64,000 nt of DNA. Source: Thermus albus. Its GTDB lineage: Bacteria > Deinococcota > Deinococci > Deinococcales > Thermaceae. Location of the stretch: assembly GCF_022760855.1 (NCBI RefSeq), contig NZ_JAKTNR010000007.1, positions 43,437 to 107,436 on the forward strand, in the 5' to 3' direction. The notes under the pieces were generated by a model that worked only from the letters and a program-made list of their open reading frames with translations, was not told where the DNA came from and made no database searches. Within the stretch, counting starts at the first letter, position 1; the number at the start of each line of letters is the position of its first letter. Below, piece by piece: positions 17,335 through 25,085 of this stretch. The position numbers and the translations under genes are program-made.

Positions 17335-17817
17335 GTGGATGCCTTCGCCGACTGGCTCTTCGTGGTCCTTTGGGGAGCGGGGGTGCTCTTAACCTTGGTG
17401 CCCTTTGTCCCCGCCACCTTGCTCATCCTGGCCGCCGCCCTGCTCCATGAAGCCCTGGTGGGCTTCCGGGAGCTCTCCCTGGGGGTGTGGCTGGCCTTGG
17501 GGGCCTTGGCCCTTTTGGCCATGACCTTGGACAACGTGGCCACCCTCCTAGGAGCCCGGCGTTATGGGGCCAGCCGGGCCGGGCTTTGGGGAGCGTTTTT
17601 GGGGGGCATTCTGGGCCTTTTCCTTGGGGTTTTAGGAGTGCTGGTCTTGCCCTTCCTCCTGGCCTGGCTCTTTGAGTATCTTTCGGGAAGAAGGATAGAG
17701 GAGGCCCTAAGGGCCGCCTGGGGAACCCTGGTGGGCCTCATGGGCGGCGTGGTGGCCAAGGTGCTGGTGCATGTGGCCATGGGGCTTTTGGTCATCCGGT
17801 CCATCTTCCACGGCTAG
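17335..17817 (+). CDS. DUF456 integral membrane protein
   Basis: 160 residues with several hydrophobic helices (about 5-30, 40-62, 78-105, 128-155), rich in Gly and Leu. The segments TLVPFVPATLLILAAALLHE and LLGARRYGASRAGLWGAFLGG with FEYLSGR match DUF456. Its function is unknown. First gene of an operon with a glutaredoxin-like gene and lgt. GTG start; the ATG at 17341 would be too close to the helix to decide. Confidence 0.8.
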   Translation: MDAFADWLFVVLWGAGVLLTLVPFVPATLLILAAALLHEALVGFRELSLGVWLALGALALLAMTLDNVATLLGARRYGASRAGLWGAFLGGILGLFLGVLGVLVLPFLLAWLFEYLSGRRIEEALRAAWGTLVGLMGGVVAKVLVHVAMGLLVIRSIFHG

Positions 17818-17832
17818 GGTATGCTTTCTTCC

Positions 17833-18075
17833 ATGGACCTGGTTTTCGTCACCCGTGAGGGGTGCGGGCTTTGCGAAAAAGCAGAAAGGGCCCTTTGGAC
17901 CCTAGGGATTCCCTATGTGCGCCGGGACGTGGACCAAGACCCGGAGCTCTTCCGCCTCTACACCTTCCGGGTCCCCGTGCTTCTCCTAGGGGACAGGGTG
18001 CTTTTAGAAGGGATTTTTGACGAGAGATCCCTACGGGAGCTGGCGGAAAGGCTCCAAAGAGGGGGTGGGGCATGA
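17833..18075 (+). CDS. Glutaredoxin-like thioredoxin-fold protein
   Basis: 80 residues: [19 protein letters not shown] carries a CxxC redox site, and [16 protein letters not shown] has the cis-Pro and following loop of the fold. It belongs to the glutaredoxin-like DUF836 group. It probably takes part in thiol-disulfide exchange in the cytoplasm. An upstream in-frame ATG (17821) adds MLSS; the second ATG is preferred since the first beta strand starts there. Overlaps lgt by 4 bases (ATGA). Confidence 0.83.
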   Translation: MDLVFVTREGCGLCEKAERALWTLGIPYVRRDVDQDPELFRLYTFRVPVLLLGDRVLLEGIFDERSLRELAERLQRGGGA

Positions 18076-18914
18076 ACCCCACCATGATTCAGGTGGGCCC
18101 TTTGCGCATCCAGTGGTATGGTTTCCTCCTTACCCTGGCCATCTTCATCGGCTTTGAGCTGGCCAAGCGCAGGCTTAGGGCCTGGGGGCTGGATGCGGAA
18201 AGGTTTGAAACCGTGGCCTTCTGGGGGGTGGTATGGGGGGTGGTGGGGGCGAGGCTAGGCTATGTGCTCACCTCCCCCGGCCCCTTCCTGCAAAACCCCT
18301 TGGAGATTCTCTACATCTGGCACGGGGGGCTCTCCTTCCACGGGGCCATCCTGGGTGGGGCCTTGGCCTTCCTCTACTTCCACAGGAAGAAGGGCTACCC
18401 CCTTTGGCCCTACCTGGACGCCGCCACGCCCGGCGTGGCCCTGGGCATCATCGCCGGCAGGATCGGGAACCTCATGAATGGCTCGGACACCGTGGGCCGC
18501 CTCACCTCCTTGCCCCTCGGCTTCACCTGGCCGGAGTGGGCCAAGGGGTTTCCCGGAATCTGCCCCGGCATTGAGGATATCTCCCAGGTCTATCGGTGTG
18601 ACGAGCTCCTCCGGGGCCCCGTGCACCTTACCCAGATCTACGGGGCCTTGGTGGGCCTTATCCTCCTCCCCCTCTCCTACCTTTGGCTTCGCAAAAAGCC
18701 CTTCTATGGGTATGCCTTTTGGAACTTTATCCTTTGGTACAGCGTGCTGCGCTCGGTTTTGGAGGAGCCTTTCCGCCTGAATCCCTTGTGGCTTCCCGTC
18801 TACCGGAACGATGAACTGGGCATCGGTCTTTTCACCGCCACCCAGGTGGTGAGCCTCCCCCTCATCCTCCTCTCCTGGTACATGCTCCGCCGGCTGGGAA
18901 GGGGATCTGGTTAA
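18072..18914 (+). CDS. lgt: Prolipoprotein diacylglyceryl transferase
   Basis: 280 residues, about seven membrane helices. Moves diacylglycerol from phosphatidylglycerol to the lipobox Cys of prolipoproteins in the inner membrane. Signature [15 protein letters not shown] is intact, with [13 protein letters not shown] before it. It starts inside the stop of the glutaredoxin-like gene, so they are translated together. Length is normal. Confidence 0.95.
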   Translation: MNPTMIQVGPLRIQWYGFLLTLAIFIGFELAKRRLRAWGLDAERFETVAFWGVVWGVVGARLGYVLTSPGPFLQNPLEILYIWHGGLSFHGAILGGALAFLYFHRKKGYPLWPYLDAATPGVALGIIAGRIGNLMNGSDTVGRLTSLPLGFTWPEWAKGFPGICPGIEDISQVYRCDELLRGPVHLTQIYGALVGLILLPLSYLWLRKKPFYGYAFWNFILWYSVLRSVLEEPFRLNPLWLPVYRNDELGIGLFTATQVVSLPLILLSWYMLRRLGRGSG

Positions 18915-18917
18915 GAT
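18912..18917 (+). promoter_or_regulatory. -10 box of the MalY-type gene
   Basis: TAAGAT, overlapping the lgt stop, then 6 bases to the ATG at 18924. It gives the aminotransferase its own leaderless transcript. Confidence 0.5.
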
Positions 18918-18923
18918 AACCCC

Positions 18924-19991
18924 ATGGTTCCTCCCCGCAAGGATTCCCTCAAGTGGAGCACCTACCCGGAAGACGTCCTGCCCCTATGGGTGGCGGATAT
19001 GGACTTCCCCGTGGCCGAGCCCATCCGCCAGGCCATAGGGGAAAGGGCCCAGGGGTTTTTGGGCTACCCCCCCCGGGAAGGGGACGGGGAGCTTAGGGCC
19101 CTCATTCTGGAGAGGGCAGGCCTGGAGGGAGAAGTAGCCTTTATGCCGGGCGTGGTGGTGGGGCTCTATGCCGCCGTGGCCGCCTTCACCGCCCCGGGGC
19201 AAGGGGTCTTGACCCAGGTCCCCATCTATCCCCCTTTCCTGGCCGCCATCCGGGAGCAAAGGCGCACGGTCCTGGCCAACCCCTTACGGGAGACGGAGGC
19301 CGGGTACCGGCTGGACCTTCAGGGCCTGGAGCGCCTGGCCTACGCCAGCCGGCTCCTCCTCTTCTGCCATCCGCAAAACCCCACGGGAAGGGTCTTTGGG
19401 GAGGAGGAGCTTGCCGCTTTGGCCGCCATCGCCCGCAGGCACGACCTCATCGTGGTCTCCGACGAGCTCCACGCCCCCCTCACCTACGAGAGGGGCCACG
19501 TGCCCTTGGCCCGCTTCCTCCCCGAGCGCACCCTAACCCTTTTGGGCCCCGGGAAGGCCTACAACCTGGCCGGACTGCCCATGGGGGCGGCGGTAGGCCC
19601 GAAGCCCCTGGTGGAGGCCTTGAGGCGCCACCTCCCCCACACCTTCCCCAACGTGCTGGCCATGGCCGCCTGGAAGGCGGCCCTAAGGGAAGGGGAGGCC
19701 TGGCTTGGGGAGACCCTGGCCCGGCTTAGGGCGAACCGCGACCGGGTGGCGGCCTGGGCCAAGGAGGTGGGTCTTGGTCACTTTCCCCCAGAAGGAACCT
19801 ACTTAGCCTGGCTCAAGACCCCCATCCCTAAGGCAGGGGCCTTTTTCCTCAAGGAGGCCCGGGTGGCCTTGAACCCCGGGGAGAACTTCGGGGAAGGGTA
19901 CGACCGCTACGTGCGCCTCAACTTCGCCACCTACCCCGAGGTCCTGGAGGAGGCCCTAAAGCGCTTGGAAGGTGCTTTAAAAAAGGCCTAA
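18924..19991 (+). CDS. MalY/PatB-family PLP enzyme (C-S lyase type aminotransferase)
   Basis: 355 residues. [20 protein letters not shown] at the start is typical for MalY/PatB cystathionine beta-lyases. PLP-site features: [20 protein letters not shown] (Asp to the pyridine nitrogen), and the Schiff-base Lys in [11 protein letters not shown]. The family mostly cleaves C-S bonds of cystathionine or cysteine conjugates. A few members are aminotransferases, so the reaction is not certain. The gene ends just before a strong hairpin. Confidence 0.85.
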   Translation: MVPPRKDSLKWSTYPEDVLPLWVADMDFPVAEPIRQAIGERAQGFLGYPPREGDGELRALILERAGLEGEVAFMPGVVVGLYAAVAAFTAPGQGVLTQVPIYPPFLAAIREQRRTVLANPLRETEAGYRLDLQGLERLAYASRLLLFCHPQNPTGRVFGEEELAALAAIARRHDLIVVSDELHAPLTYERGHVPLARFLPERTLTLLGPGKAYNLAGLPMGAAVGPKPLVEALRRHLPHTFPNVLAMAAWKAALREGEAWLGETLARLRANRDRVAAWAKEVGLGHFPPEGTYLAWLKTPIPKAGAFFLKEARVALNPGENFGEGYDRYVRLNFATYPEVLEEALKRLEGALKKA

Positions 19992-20018
19992 CCCCTGGAG
20001 AACCCCCAGGGGTTAGGC
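19986..20018. terminator. Bidirectional terminator
   Basis: GCCTAACCCCTGG paired with CCAGGGGTTAGGC, 13 base pairs with a 7-base loop, between convergent genes. No long T-run. Confidence 0.7.
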
Positions 20019-20029
20019 AGGACCAAGGC

Positions 20030-20494
20030 CTAGTGGACCACCTCAATGGGGATCCGCTTGGCCCGGGCCTCGGCCACCTTGGGCAGGGTGAGGCGCAAGA
20101 CGCCATGGCGGAACTCCGCCTTGGCCTGGGAGGCATCCACCTCCACGGGAAGGGTGAAGGTGCGCACGAAGGAGCCATGGGGGATCTCCTGCAGGTAGTA
20201 ACGGCGCACCTTGGCCTCCTCCGCGGGCTTCACCTGGCCCCTGATGGTGAGCTTGCTGCTCTCGAGGCTCACCTCGAGGTCCTCCGGGGCCAGGCCCGGC
20301 ACCACCATCTCCAGGACCAAGGCCTCGTCGGTCTCGTAGAGGTCCGCGGGCGCCATGTGGGTGGCCACGGGCCGGGCAAAGTCCCCCAAGACCTCCTCAA
20401 AGAGCCGGTTGGCCTCCTCCAGGAGGGAGAAAGGACCCCAGGTGCGGAAGGGGGTGATCTCCATGGGCCGTGCATCCCTGCGAACCAGGGCCAT
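20030..20494 (-). CDS. Hsp20/alpha-crystallin small heat-shock protein
   Basis: 154 residues. The alpha-crystallin domain runs about 45-145 (PADLYETDEALVLEMVVPG ... GSFVRTFTLPVEVDASQAKAEFRHGVLRLTLPK) and the tail has the IxI anchor RIPIEVV. It holds unfolding proteins in large oligomers until refolded by others. The ATG at 20494 is chosen because AGGAGGTGAT, an almost perfect ribosome site, lies 6 bases upstream; a longer start (20515) falls inside the -10 box. Confidence 0.93.
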   Translation of the reverse strand: MALVRRDARPMEITPFRTWGPFSLLEEANRLFEEVLGDFARPVATHMAPADLYETDEALVLEMVVPGLAPEDLEVSLESSKLTIRGQVKPAEEAKVRRYYLQEIPHGSFVRTFTLPVEVDASQAKAEFRHGVLRLTLPKVAEARAKRIPIEVVH

Positions 20495-20514
20495 ACCTAT
20501 CACCTCCTGCTTCA

Positions 20515-20543
20515 CTTATATCACTTGCACCTTAGTTTGTCAA
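20515..20543 (-). promoter_or_regulatory. Promoter of the Hsp20 gene
   Basis: TTGACA (20538-20543), 17-base spacer, TATAAG (20515-20520) on the reverse strand. A strong housekeeping promoter. The direct repeat AAGTGATATAAGTGA overlaps the -10. I see no CIRCE element. Confidence 0.75.
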
Positions 20544-20579
20544 GTATCCTTATCCTCTAGCGCCTACCCATGCGCCCCC

Positions 20580-20585
20580 TATAAT
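20580..20585 (+). promoter_or_regulatory. -10 box of the rhodanese operon
   Basis: Perfect TATAAT followed by 7 bases and the ATG at 20593. The box is framed by GCCCC (20574-20578) and GGGGC (20588-20592), so a hairpin or operator could form around it. Confidence 0.6.
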
Positions 20586-20592
20586 CAGGGGC

Positions 20593-21285
20593 ATGGAGAT
20601 CCCTCCCGAAGCCGTCCTGGTGGATACCCGTCCCCGGGCCGCCTACGAGGCCGGGCACCTACCGGGTGCCCGCCACCTGGACCTTTCCGCCCCCAGGCTT
20701 CGCCTGCGGGAAGAGGCGGAGCTGAAAGCCTTGGAAGCGGGCCTAACGGAGCTTTTCCAGGAACTGGGGCTCAAAAGCCCCGTGGTCCTCTACGACGAGG
20801 GCCTCACCAGCCGCCTTTGCCGCACCGCCTTTTTCCTGGGGCTTGGAGGCTTAGAGGTGGAGCTTTGGACCGAGGGCTGGGAGGCCCACGCCACCGAGCG
20901 GGAAGAGCCCAAACCTGAGCGCTCGGATACCATAGCCCGCCTCCGGCGGGACTGGCTCCTCACCGCGGACGAGGCCGCGAGGCACCCCCTCCTCTTGGAC
21001 GTGCGTAGCCCCGAGGAACACCAGGGCAAGGTCCACCCCCCTTGCTGCCCCCGGGGAGGACGCATCCCCGGAAGCCGGAACGCCCCCCTGGGGCTTTTTC
21101 TGGAGCCGGACAAGGTGCTAAAGCGGCTCGGCCTGGAGCCGGGGCAGGAGGTGGGGCTTTACTGCCACTCCGGGGCCCGGAGCGCCGTGGCCTTCTTCGT
21201 GCTGAGGAGCCTCGGGGTCAGGGCCCGGAACTACCTGGGCTCCATGCACGAGTGGCTCCAGGAGGGGCTTCCCACCGAGCCATGA
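20593..21285 (+). CDS. Two-domain rhodanese-like sulfurtransferase
   Basis: 230 residues, two rhodanese domains as in thiosulfate:cyanide sulfurtransferases. The N-terminal domain (VLVDTRPRAAYEAGHLPGARHL) has lost its cysteine: LYDEGLTSR stands where the active loop would be. The C-terminal domain (LLDVRSPEEH ... YCHSGARSAVAFFVLR) has the active Cys in CHSGARS. An extra CC pair (HPPCCPRGG) lies in the C-terminal domain. It moves sulfane sulfur. First of three overlapping genes with an MBL hydrolase, a common pairing in sulfur and persulfide metabolism. Confidence 0.88.
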   Translation: MEIPPEAVLVDTRPRAAYEAGHLPGARHLDLSAPRLRLREEAELKALEAGLTELFQELGLKSPVVLYDEGLTSRLCRTAFFLGLGGLEVELWTEGWEAHATEREEPKPERSDTIARLRRDWLLTADEAARHPLLLDVRSPEEHQGKVHPPCCPRGGRIPGSRNAPLGLFLEPDKVLKRLGLEPGQEVGLYCHSGARSAVAFFVLRSLGVRARNYLGSMHEWLQEGLPTEP

Positions 21286-21914
21286 GGGTGTACCGGCTAA
21301 GCGTGGGCCCCCTGGAGGCCAACGCCTACCTGGTGGCGGGGAAGGAGGGTGCCGTGCTCCTGGACCCCGGGGACGAAGCGGAAAGGATCCTGGCCCTCCT
21401 GGAGTCCACGGGGTTAACGCCCCAGGCCATCCTCCTCACCCACGCCCACTTTGACCACCTGGGGGCCGTGGCCCCCTTGGTGGAGGCCCTGTCCCTACCC
21501 GTCTTCCTCCACCCCCTGGACCTTCCCCTTTACCAAAAGGCCCAGGAGATGGCGGCCCTCTTTGGCCTCTCCATCCCCAAGCCTCCCCTACCCGTGGAAC
21601 CCTTGGCCGAGGGCATGTCCCTTTTTGGCCTTAAGGTCTGGCACCTTCCCGGCCATAGCCCCGGGCACGTGGCCTTCCTCCATCTGGAAGCCTCCCAGTC
21701 CCCTATGGTCTTCTCCGGGGACCTCCTCTTCCGGGGAAGCATCGGCCGCTACGACCTTCCGGGGGCAAACCGGGAGGACCTTTTCCGCTCCCTAAAGCGC
21801 CTCCTCACCCTGCCCCCCAAGACGGAGGTCTACCCAGGGCACGGGCCCCCCACCACTTTGGCCCTCGAGGGCAAGACCAACCCCTTCCTCCTAGGGTTAG
21901 AATGGGAAGCGTGA
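21282..21914 (+). CDS. MBL-fold metallohydrolase (glyoxalase II-like)
   Basis: 210 residues. THAHFDHLGA is the HxHxDH metal motif; further ligands are in HLPGHSPGH, FSGDLLF and YPGHGPPTT. The length and order match the YcbL/glyoxalase II-like group, which hydrolyses thioesters. With a rhodanese next to it a persulfide dioxygenase-like role is possible, but the sequence is closer to small YcbL proteins. The ATG lies in the stop of the rhodanese gene (ATGA). Confidence 0.88.
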   Translation: MRVYRLSVGPLEANAYLVAGKEGAVLLDPGDEAERILALLESTGLTPQAILLTHAHFDHLGAVAPLVEALSLPVFLHPLDLPLYQKAQEMAALFGLSIPKPPLPVEPLAEGMSLFGLKVWHLPGHSPGHVAFLHLEASQSPMVFSGDLLFRGSIGRYDLPGANREDLFRSLKRLLTLPPKTEVYPGHGPPTTLALEGKTNPFLLGLEWEA

Positions 21915-22657
21915 ACGGGGCGGATGCTCCCCACAGGGGACAGCTTGAGGCGCTTAAGGCTCTTTACAGCCTTCAGGAAAAGGACCTGGAGATAGACCGA
22001 TTGCAAAAGGAGGCGGAAACCCTTCCACAAGACCTCGTGGCGGTGAAAGCCCAGGTGGAGGCCCTGGAAAGCCGGCTCGCGGACCTCCTGGAGCGCCAGG
22101 CAGAGCTTCGCAAGGAGTACAACCGCCACAGCCTGGACATTGAGGACCTCACCGCCAAGGAGAAGCAGGCGGAGGCCGAGCAACGCCAGGCCCAAAGCGC
22201 CCGCGAGCAGACCCAGTACGAGAACCGCATCCAGCAGATCAAGGACCGCATCAAAGAGCTCCTGGAGCTTTCCACCCCCATCATGGAGGCCATGGAGAAC
22301 CTGGAAGGCGAGATCCAGGAGGTGGAAGCCGAGCTCGCCGCCTTAAAGCCCCGCCTGGAAGAACTCTTGGAGGCCAACCGGGTACGGGTGGAGGCCCTAA
22401 GGGCGGAAATCGCCCTCAGGCTAGAGGAACGTTCCCTCATGGCCCAGGCCATCCCTGCCCCCGTCCTGAAGGAGTACGAGGCCATCCGCCGGGCCCGCAA
22501 GGGCACCGGCATCGCCCGCATGCTCCGCCAAGGCCAGGTTTTCCGCTGCGAGGGGTGCAACGTGGTCCTGCCCACCCACGTGGCCCAGAAGGTAGTCCAG
22601 GGGCAGCTGGTGCGCTGCCCCTCTTGCGGCCGGCTCCTGTGGAAAGGGGAGGGCTAG
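21902..22657 (+). CDS. Coiled-coil protein with C-terminal zinc ribbon (CT398-like)
   Basis: 251 residues. Residues 15-180 are almost all charged heptads (long antiparallel coiled coil). The C-terminus CEGCNVVLPTH ... RCPSCGRLLW is a four-Cys zinc ribbon. This is the CT398/C4-type family of unknown function, suggested to bridge secretion or sigma-factor partners in other bacteria. It overlaps the MBL gene by 13 bases and the convergent OsmC gene by 4. Confidence 0.85.
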   Translation: MGSVNGADAPHRGQLEALKALYSLQEKDLEIDRLQKEAETLPQDLVAVKAQVEALESRLADLLERQAELRKEYNRHSLDIEDLTAKEKQAEAEQRQAQSAREQTQYENRIQQIKDRIKELLELSTPIMEAMENLEGEIQEVEAELAALKPRLEELLEANRVRVEALRAEIALRLEERSLMAQAIPAPVLKEYEAIRRARKGTGIARMLRQGQVFRCEGCNVVLPTHVAQKVVQGQLVRCPSCGRLLWKGEG

Positions 22658-23082
22658 ACCAGGCGGGCCTCGAGGGTGATCTCCTTCACCGCCCCCAGGG
22701 CCCGGGAAACCGGGCATCCCTCCTTGGCCGCCTGGGCGATCTCCTGGAACCTCTCCGGGGTTATCCCCGGCACCTCCGCCTCGGTAACGAGGTCAATGCG
22801 GGTGATGGTGGCCTTTCCCTCCACCATCTCCAGGTGCACCCGGGCCTCCGTGGAAACCCGCTTGGGGGTGAAGCCCTCCCGCTCCAAGGAGGCCGCCAAG
22901 GCCATGGAGAAGCAGCCCGCATGGGCGGCGGCGATGAGCTCCTCGGGGTTGGTCCCCGGCCCCTCCTCAAACCTGGAGGGGAAGGAATAGGGCCCCTCAA
23001 AGGCCTGGCTTTGCAGCTTCATTAGACCCTGACCGTTACGCAAACCGCCTTCCCATATCGCATTGGCCTTTCTTACCGGCAT
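22654..23082 (-). CDS. OsmC-family peroxiredoxin
   Basis: 142 residues of the OsmC/Ohr family, which reduces organic hydroperoxides with two cysteines. Both are visible: HAGCFSMALA and EGCPVSRALG. NPEELIAAAHAGCF is the family signature. The ATG at 23082 is chosen for the GGAGGT at 23089-23094 six bases upstream; a longer frame to 23193 has no support. Confidence 0.92.
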   Translation of the reverse strand: MPVRKANAIWEGGLRNGQGLMKLQSQAFEGPYSFPSRFEEGPGTNPEELIAAAHAGCFSMALAASLEREGFTPKRVSTEARVHLEMVEGKATITRIDLVTEAEVPGITPERFQEIAQAAKEGCPVSRALGAVKEITLEARLV

Positions 23083-23166
23083 AGCTTTACCTCCGGTTCC
23101 AGGATACCCCTCACCCGCACAACCGCCGGGTGAGGCAAGGCACCTTCTACCCCTATCCCTTGCGGT

Positions 23167-23982
23167 TTGACGAAGGGGCTTAAGCGGAAGCACACTAAAG
23201 GCGTGCTCTTCCTCTTCGTGGACGGCCTCGGCCTAGGTGAGGCCCTGGAGGACCTTTTCCCCTTCCTCCTAGGGCTTTCCCCTAAGGCCTTGGACGCCAC
23301 CTTGGGGGTGGAGGGCCTGCCCCAGTCGGGCACGGGCCAGACCACCCTCCTTACTGGGGTCAATGCCCCCCGCCTTCTCGGCCACCACCAGGGGCCTTTC
23401 CCCAGCCCCAGGCTCAGGCCCCTTCTGCAAAAAAGCCTGTACGCCTGGGCGAAGGAAACAGGCCTACGCATCCTCCACGCCAACGCCTACCGGCCCGAAT
23501 ACCTGAAAGGGGCCACCGAAGGAAGGAGGCTTCTCCTTTCCGCCTTCGCTCAAGCCGCCCTCTTAGCAGGCCTTCCCCTTTTGCCCCTGGGCCACCCAGA
23601 GGCCCTCTCCCCTGGGTTTTGGGAGGATCCCTATAGAGCCGGTGCCCAAGCGGCTTCCCTGGCCCGGAGCTTCCACCTGGTGGTCCTGGAATACTGGGCC
23701 CTGGACCTCTTCGCCCACCGTTTCCCAGAGGCGCTACCCGAACGCTTCCTGGAGCTTTCCCTTTTCCTGAAGGGCTTCTTGGAGGAAGGGGGCACCCTCC
23801 TCCTCACCTCCGACCACGGCAACGCCGAGGAGCCCTGGCACCGCCAGCATACGCAAAACCCCGTGCCCTTAGTCTATACGGGGCAGCAAACCGGCTTCTG
23901 GCCGGAGGACCTGGTGGGCTTACTCCCCTGGCTGCAAGTGATTATCACTTCTAAACCTATAAAATCCGACCGGAATACTTGA
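23167..23982 (+). CDS. Alkaline-phosphatase-superfamily metalloenzyme
   Basis: 271 residues. VLFLFVDGLGLGE is the first metal motif, SGTGQTTLLTG gives the nucleophile region, and TSDHGNAEE is the late metal motif. These place it with phosphopentomutase/cofactor-independent phosphoglycerate mutase-like proteins. It is far shorter than phosphoglycerate mutase (about 510), so the substrate is unknown. The TTG at 23167 has little support; a GTG near 23203, just before LFLFVDG, is possible. The end of the gene carries the operator and promoter of the iron operon. Confidence 0.72.
   Translation: MTKGLKRKHTKGVLFLFVDGLGLGEALEDLFPFLLGLSPKALDATLGVEGLPQSGTGQTTLLTGVNAPRLLGHHQGPFPSPRLRPLLQKSLYAWAKETGLRILHANAYRPEYLKGATEGRRLLLSAFAQAALLAGLPLLPLGHPEALSPGFWEDPYRAGAQAASLARSFHLVVLEYWALDLFAHRFPEALPERFLELSLFLKGFLEEGGTLLLTSDHGNAEEPWHRQHTQNPVPLVYTGQQTGFWPEDLVGLLPWLQVIITSKPIKSDRNT
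23936..23950. promoter_or_regulatory. Perfect 7-1-7 palindrome, candidate Fur-family operator
   Basis: AAGTGAT-T-ATCACTT, inside the last codons of the preceding gene and upstream of fbpA. The 7-1-7 layout is the one used by Fur-superfamily repressors, and it stands before an iron-uptake operon. A TATAAA at 23959-23964 could be a second, more distal -10 overlapped by it. Confidence 0.55.
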
Positions 23983-24007
23983 CTTTAATCCCCCCTTGGG
24001 GTAAAGT
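23979..24007 (+). promoter_or_regulatory. Promoter of fbpABC
   Basis: TTGACT (23979-23984), 17-base spacer, TAAAGT (24002-24007). The -35 includes the stop codon of the upstream gene. The leader then holds two hairpins, GAGGGGCCCCTC (24017-24028) and CCCCGG/CCGGGG (24031-24049), before AAAGGAG. Confidence 0.65.
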
Positions 24008-24063
24008 CCCCAGGCAGAGGGGCCCCTCGTCCCCGGCTTACCACCGGGGGGAAAGGAGACAAG

Positions 24064-25059
24064 ATGCGGCTTGGAAGGTTTGTGACCCTGATAGGCATCG
24101 TGGCTTTAGGGCTGGCTTCCGCCCAAGGACAGACCCTGACCGTCTACTCCGGACGGGAGCAGAGCCTTGTGGAACCTCTAGTGAAACAGTTCCAGGCAGA
24201 AACCGGCATCCGGGTCCAGGTGCGCTATGGCACCGACGCCCAGATCTTGGCCGCCCTGCAGGAGGAAGGAGGCCGCTCCCCCGCGGATATCTTCTGGGCC
24301 AACACCGCAGGCGCCTTGGGCCAGGCGGCAGCCAAGGGGCTTCTTAGGCCCTTGGGAGAAACCCTCTTGCAGCAACCTGCGGCCTTCGTGCCTGCCTCCA
24401 AGGCTTGGGTTCCCATCACCTTGCGCCTTAGGGTCTTGGCCTATAATCCCCAGAAGTTTAAGCCGGAAGAACTCCCCACGAGCATCCTGGACCTCCCCCG
24501 CTTCGCCCAGGACAAGGGCCTGGCGGGTAGGATTGGCTGGACCCCCACGTACTCCAGCTTCCAGGACATGGTGGCCGGGATGATTGCTCTCCATGGGGAG
24601 GCCAAGACCCGGGAATGGCTTTCCGCCATGAAAGCCCTTAATCCCAAGAGCTATGCCTCCAACCCGGCCATGTTGGACGCTGTCCGCGCCGGGGAGATCG
24701 ACCTTGGCTCCACCAACCACTACTACGTGGTGCGCTTCCGCCGGGCGGGGTACAACCTGGGCCTTCACTACTTCAAGGACGGGGATGTGGGCAACCTGGC
24801 CCTGGTCACAGGGGCGGGCATCCTCAAGACCTCCAGGAACCTGGTGGCCGCCAACCGCTTCCTCACCTACCTTCTTTCGCCCAAGGGGCAACAGTACTTT
24901 GCCGGCAACATAGGCGAGTACCCCCTGGTGAAAGGGGTGGTGGCCGACACCCACCTCCTGCCCCTGGAAGAGGCTCTGAAGAAGAGCCCGAGGCTAGACT
25001 TTGAAAAGCTCCCCTTGGACCAGGCCCTCAAGCTCCTTCGGGAGCTGGGTATCCTCTAA
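24064..25059 (+). CDS. fbpA: Ferric-iron ABC transporter, substrate-binding protein
   Basis: 331 residues. A signal peptide (GIVALGLASAQG) is followed by LTVYSGREQSLVEPLVKQF, the standard FbpA start. The iron ligands of the class are in TNHYYVVRF (adjacent tyrosines) near residue 222. PADIFWANTAG and YPLVKGV are also family typical. It binds Fe(III) in the periplasm and hands it to FbpB. First gene of fbpABC-truA. Good ribosome site AAAGGAG. Confidence 0.9.
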   Translation: MRLGRFVTLIGIVALGLASAQGQTLTVYSGREQSLVEPLVKQFQAETGIRVQVRYGTDAQILAALQEEGGRSPADIFWANTAGALGQAAAKGLLRPLGETLLQQPAAFVPASKAWVPITLRLRVLAYNPQKFKPEELPTSILDLPRFAQDKGLAGRIGWTPTYSSFQDMVAGMIALHGEAKTREWLSAMKALNPKSYASNPAMLDAVRAGEIDLGSTNHYYVVRFRRAGYNLGLHYFKDGDVGNLALVTGAGILKTSRNLVAANRFLTYLLSPKGQQYFAGNIGEYPLVKGVVADTHLLPLEEALKKSPRLDFEKLPLDQALKLLRELGIL

Positions 25060-25085
25060 GGCTACCCCCTTGGGGGCAGGCCTGG

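Noticed and set aside
20512-20530. AAGTGATATAAGTGA at the hsp20 promoter as a second Fur-like site
   Set aside because: It is a direct, not inverted, repeat and overlaps a normal -10 box; the partial likeness to the palindrome at 23936 is probably chance.
21042-21281. Upstream extension of the MBL gene
   Set aside because: It lies in the rhodanese coding region; the ATG at 21282 has the normal ATGA overlap and the fold starts there.
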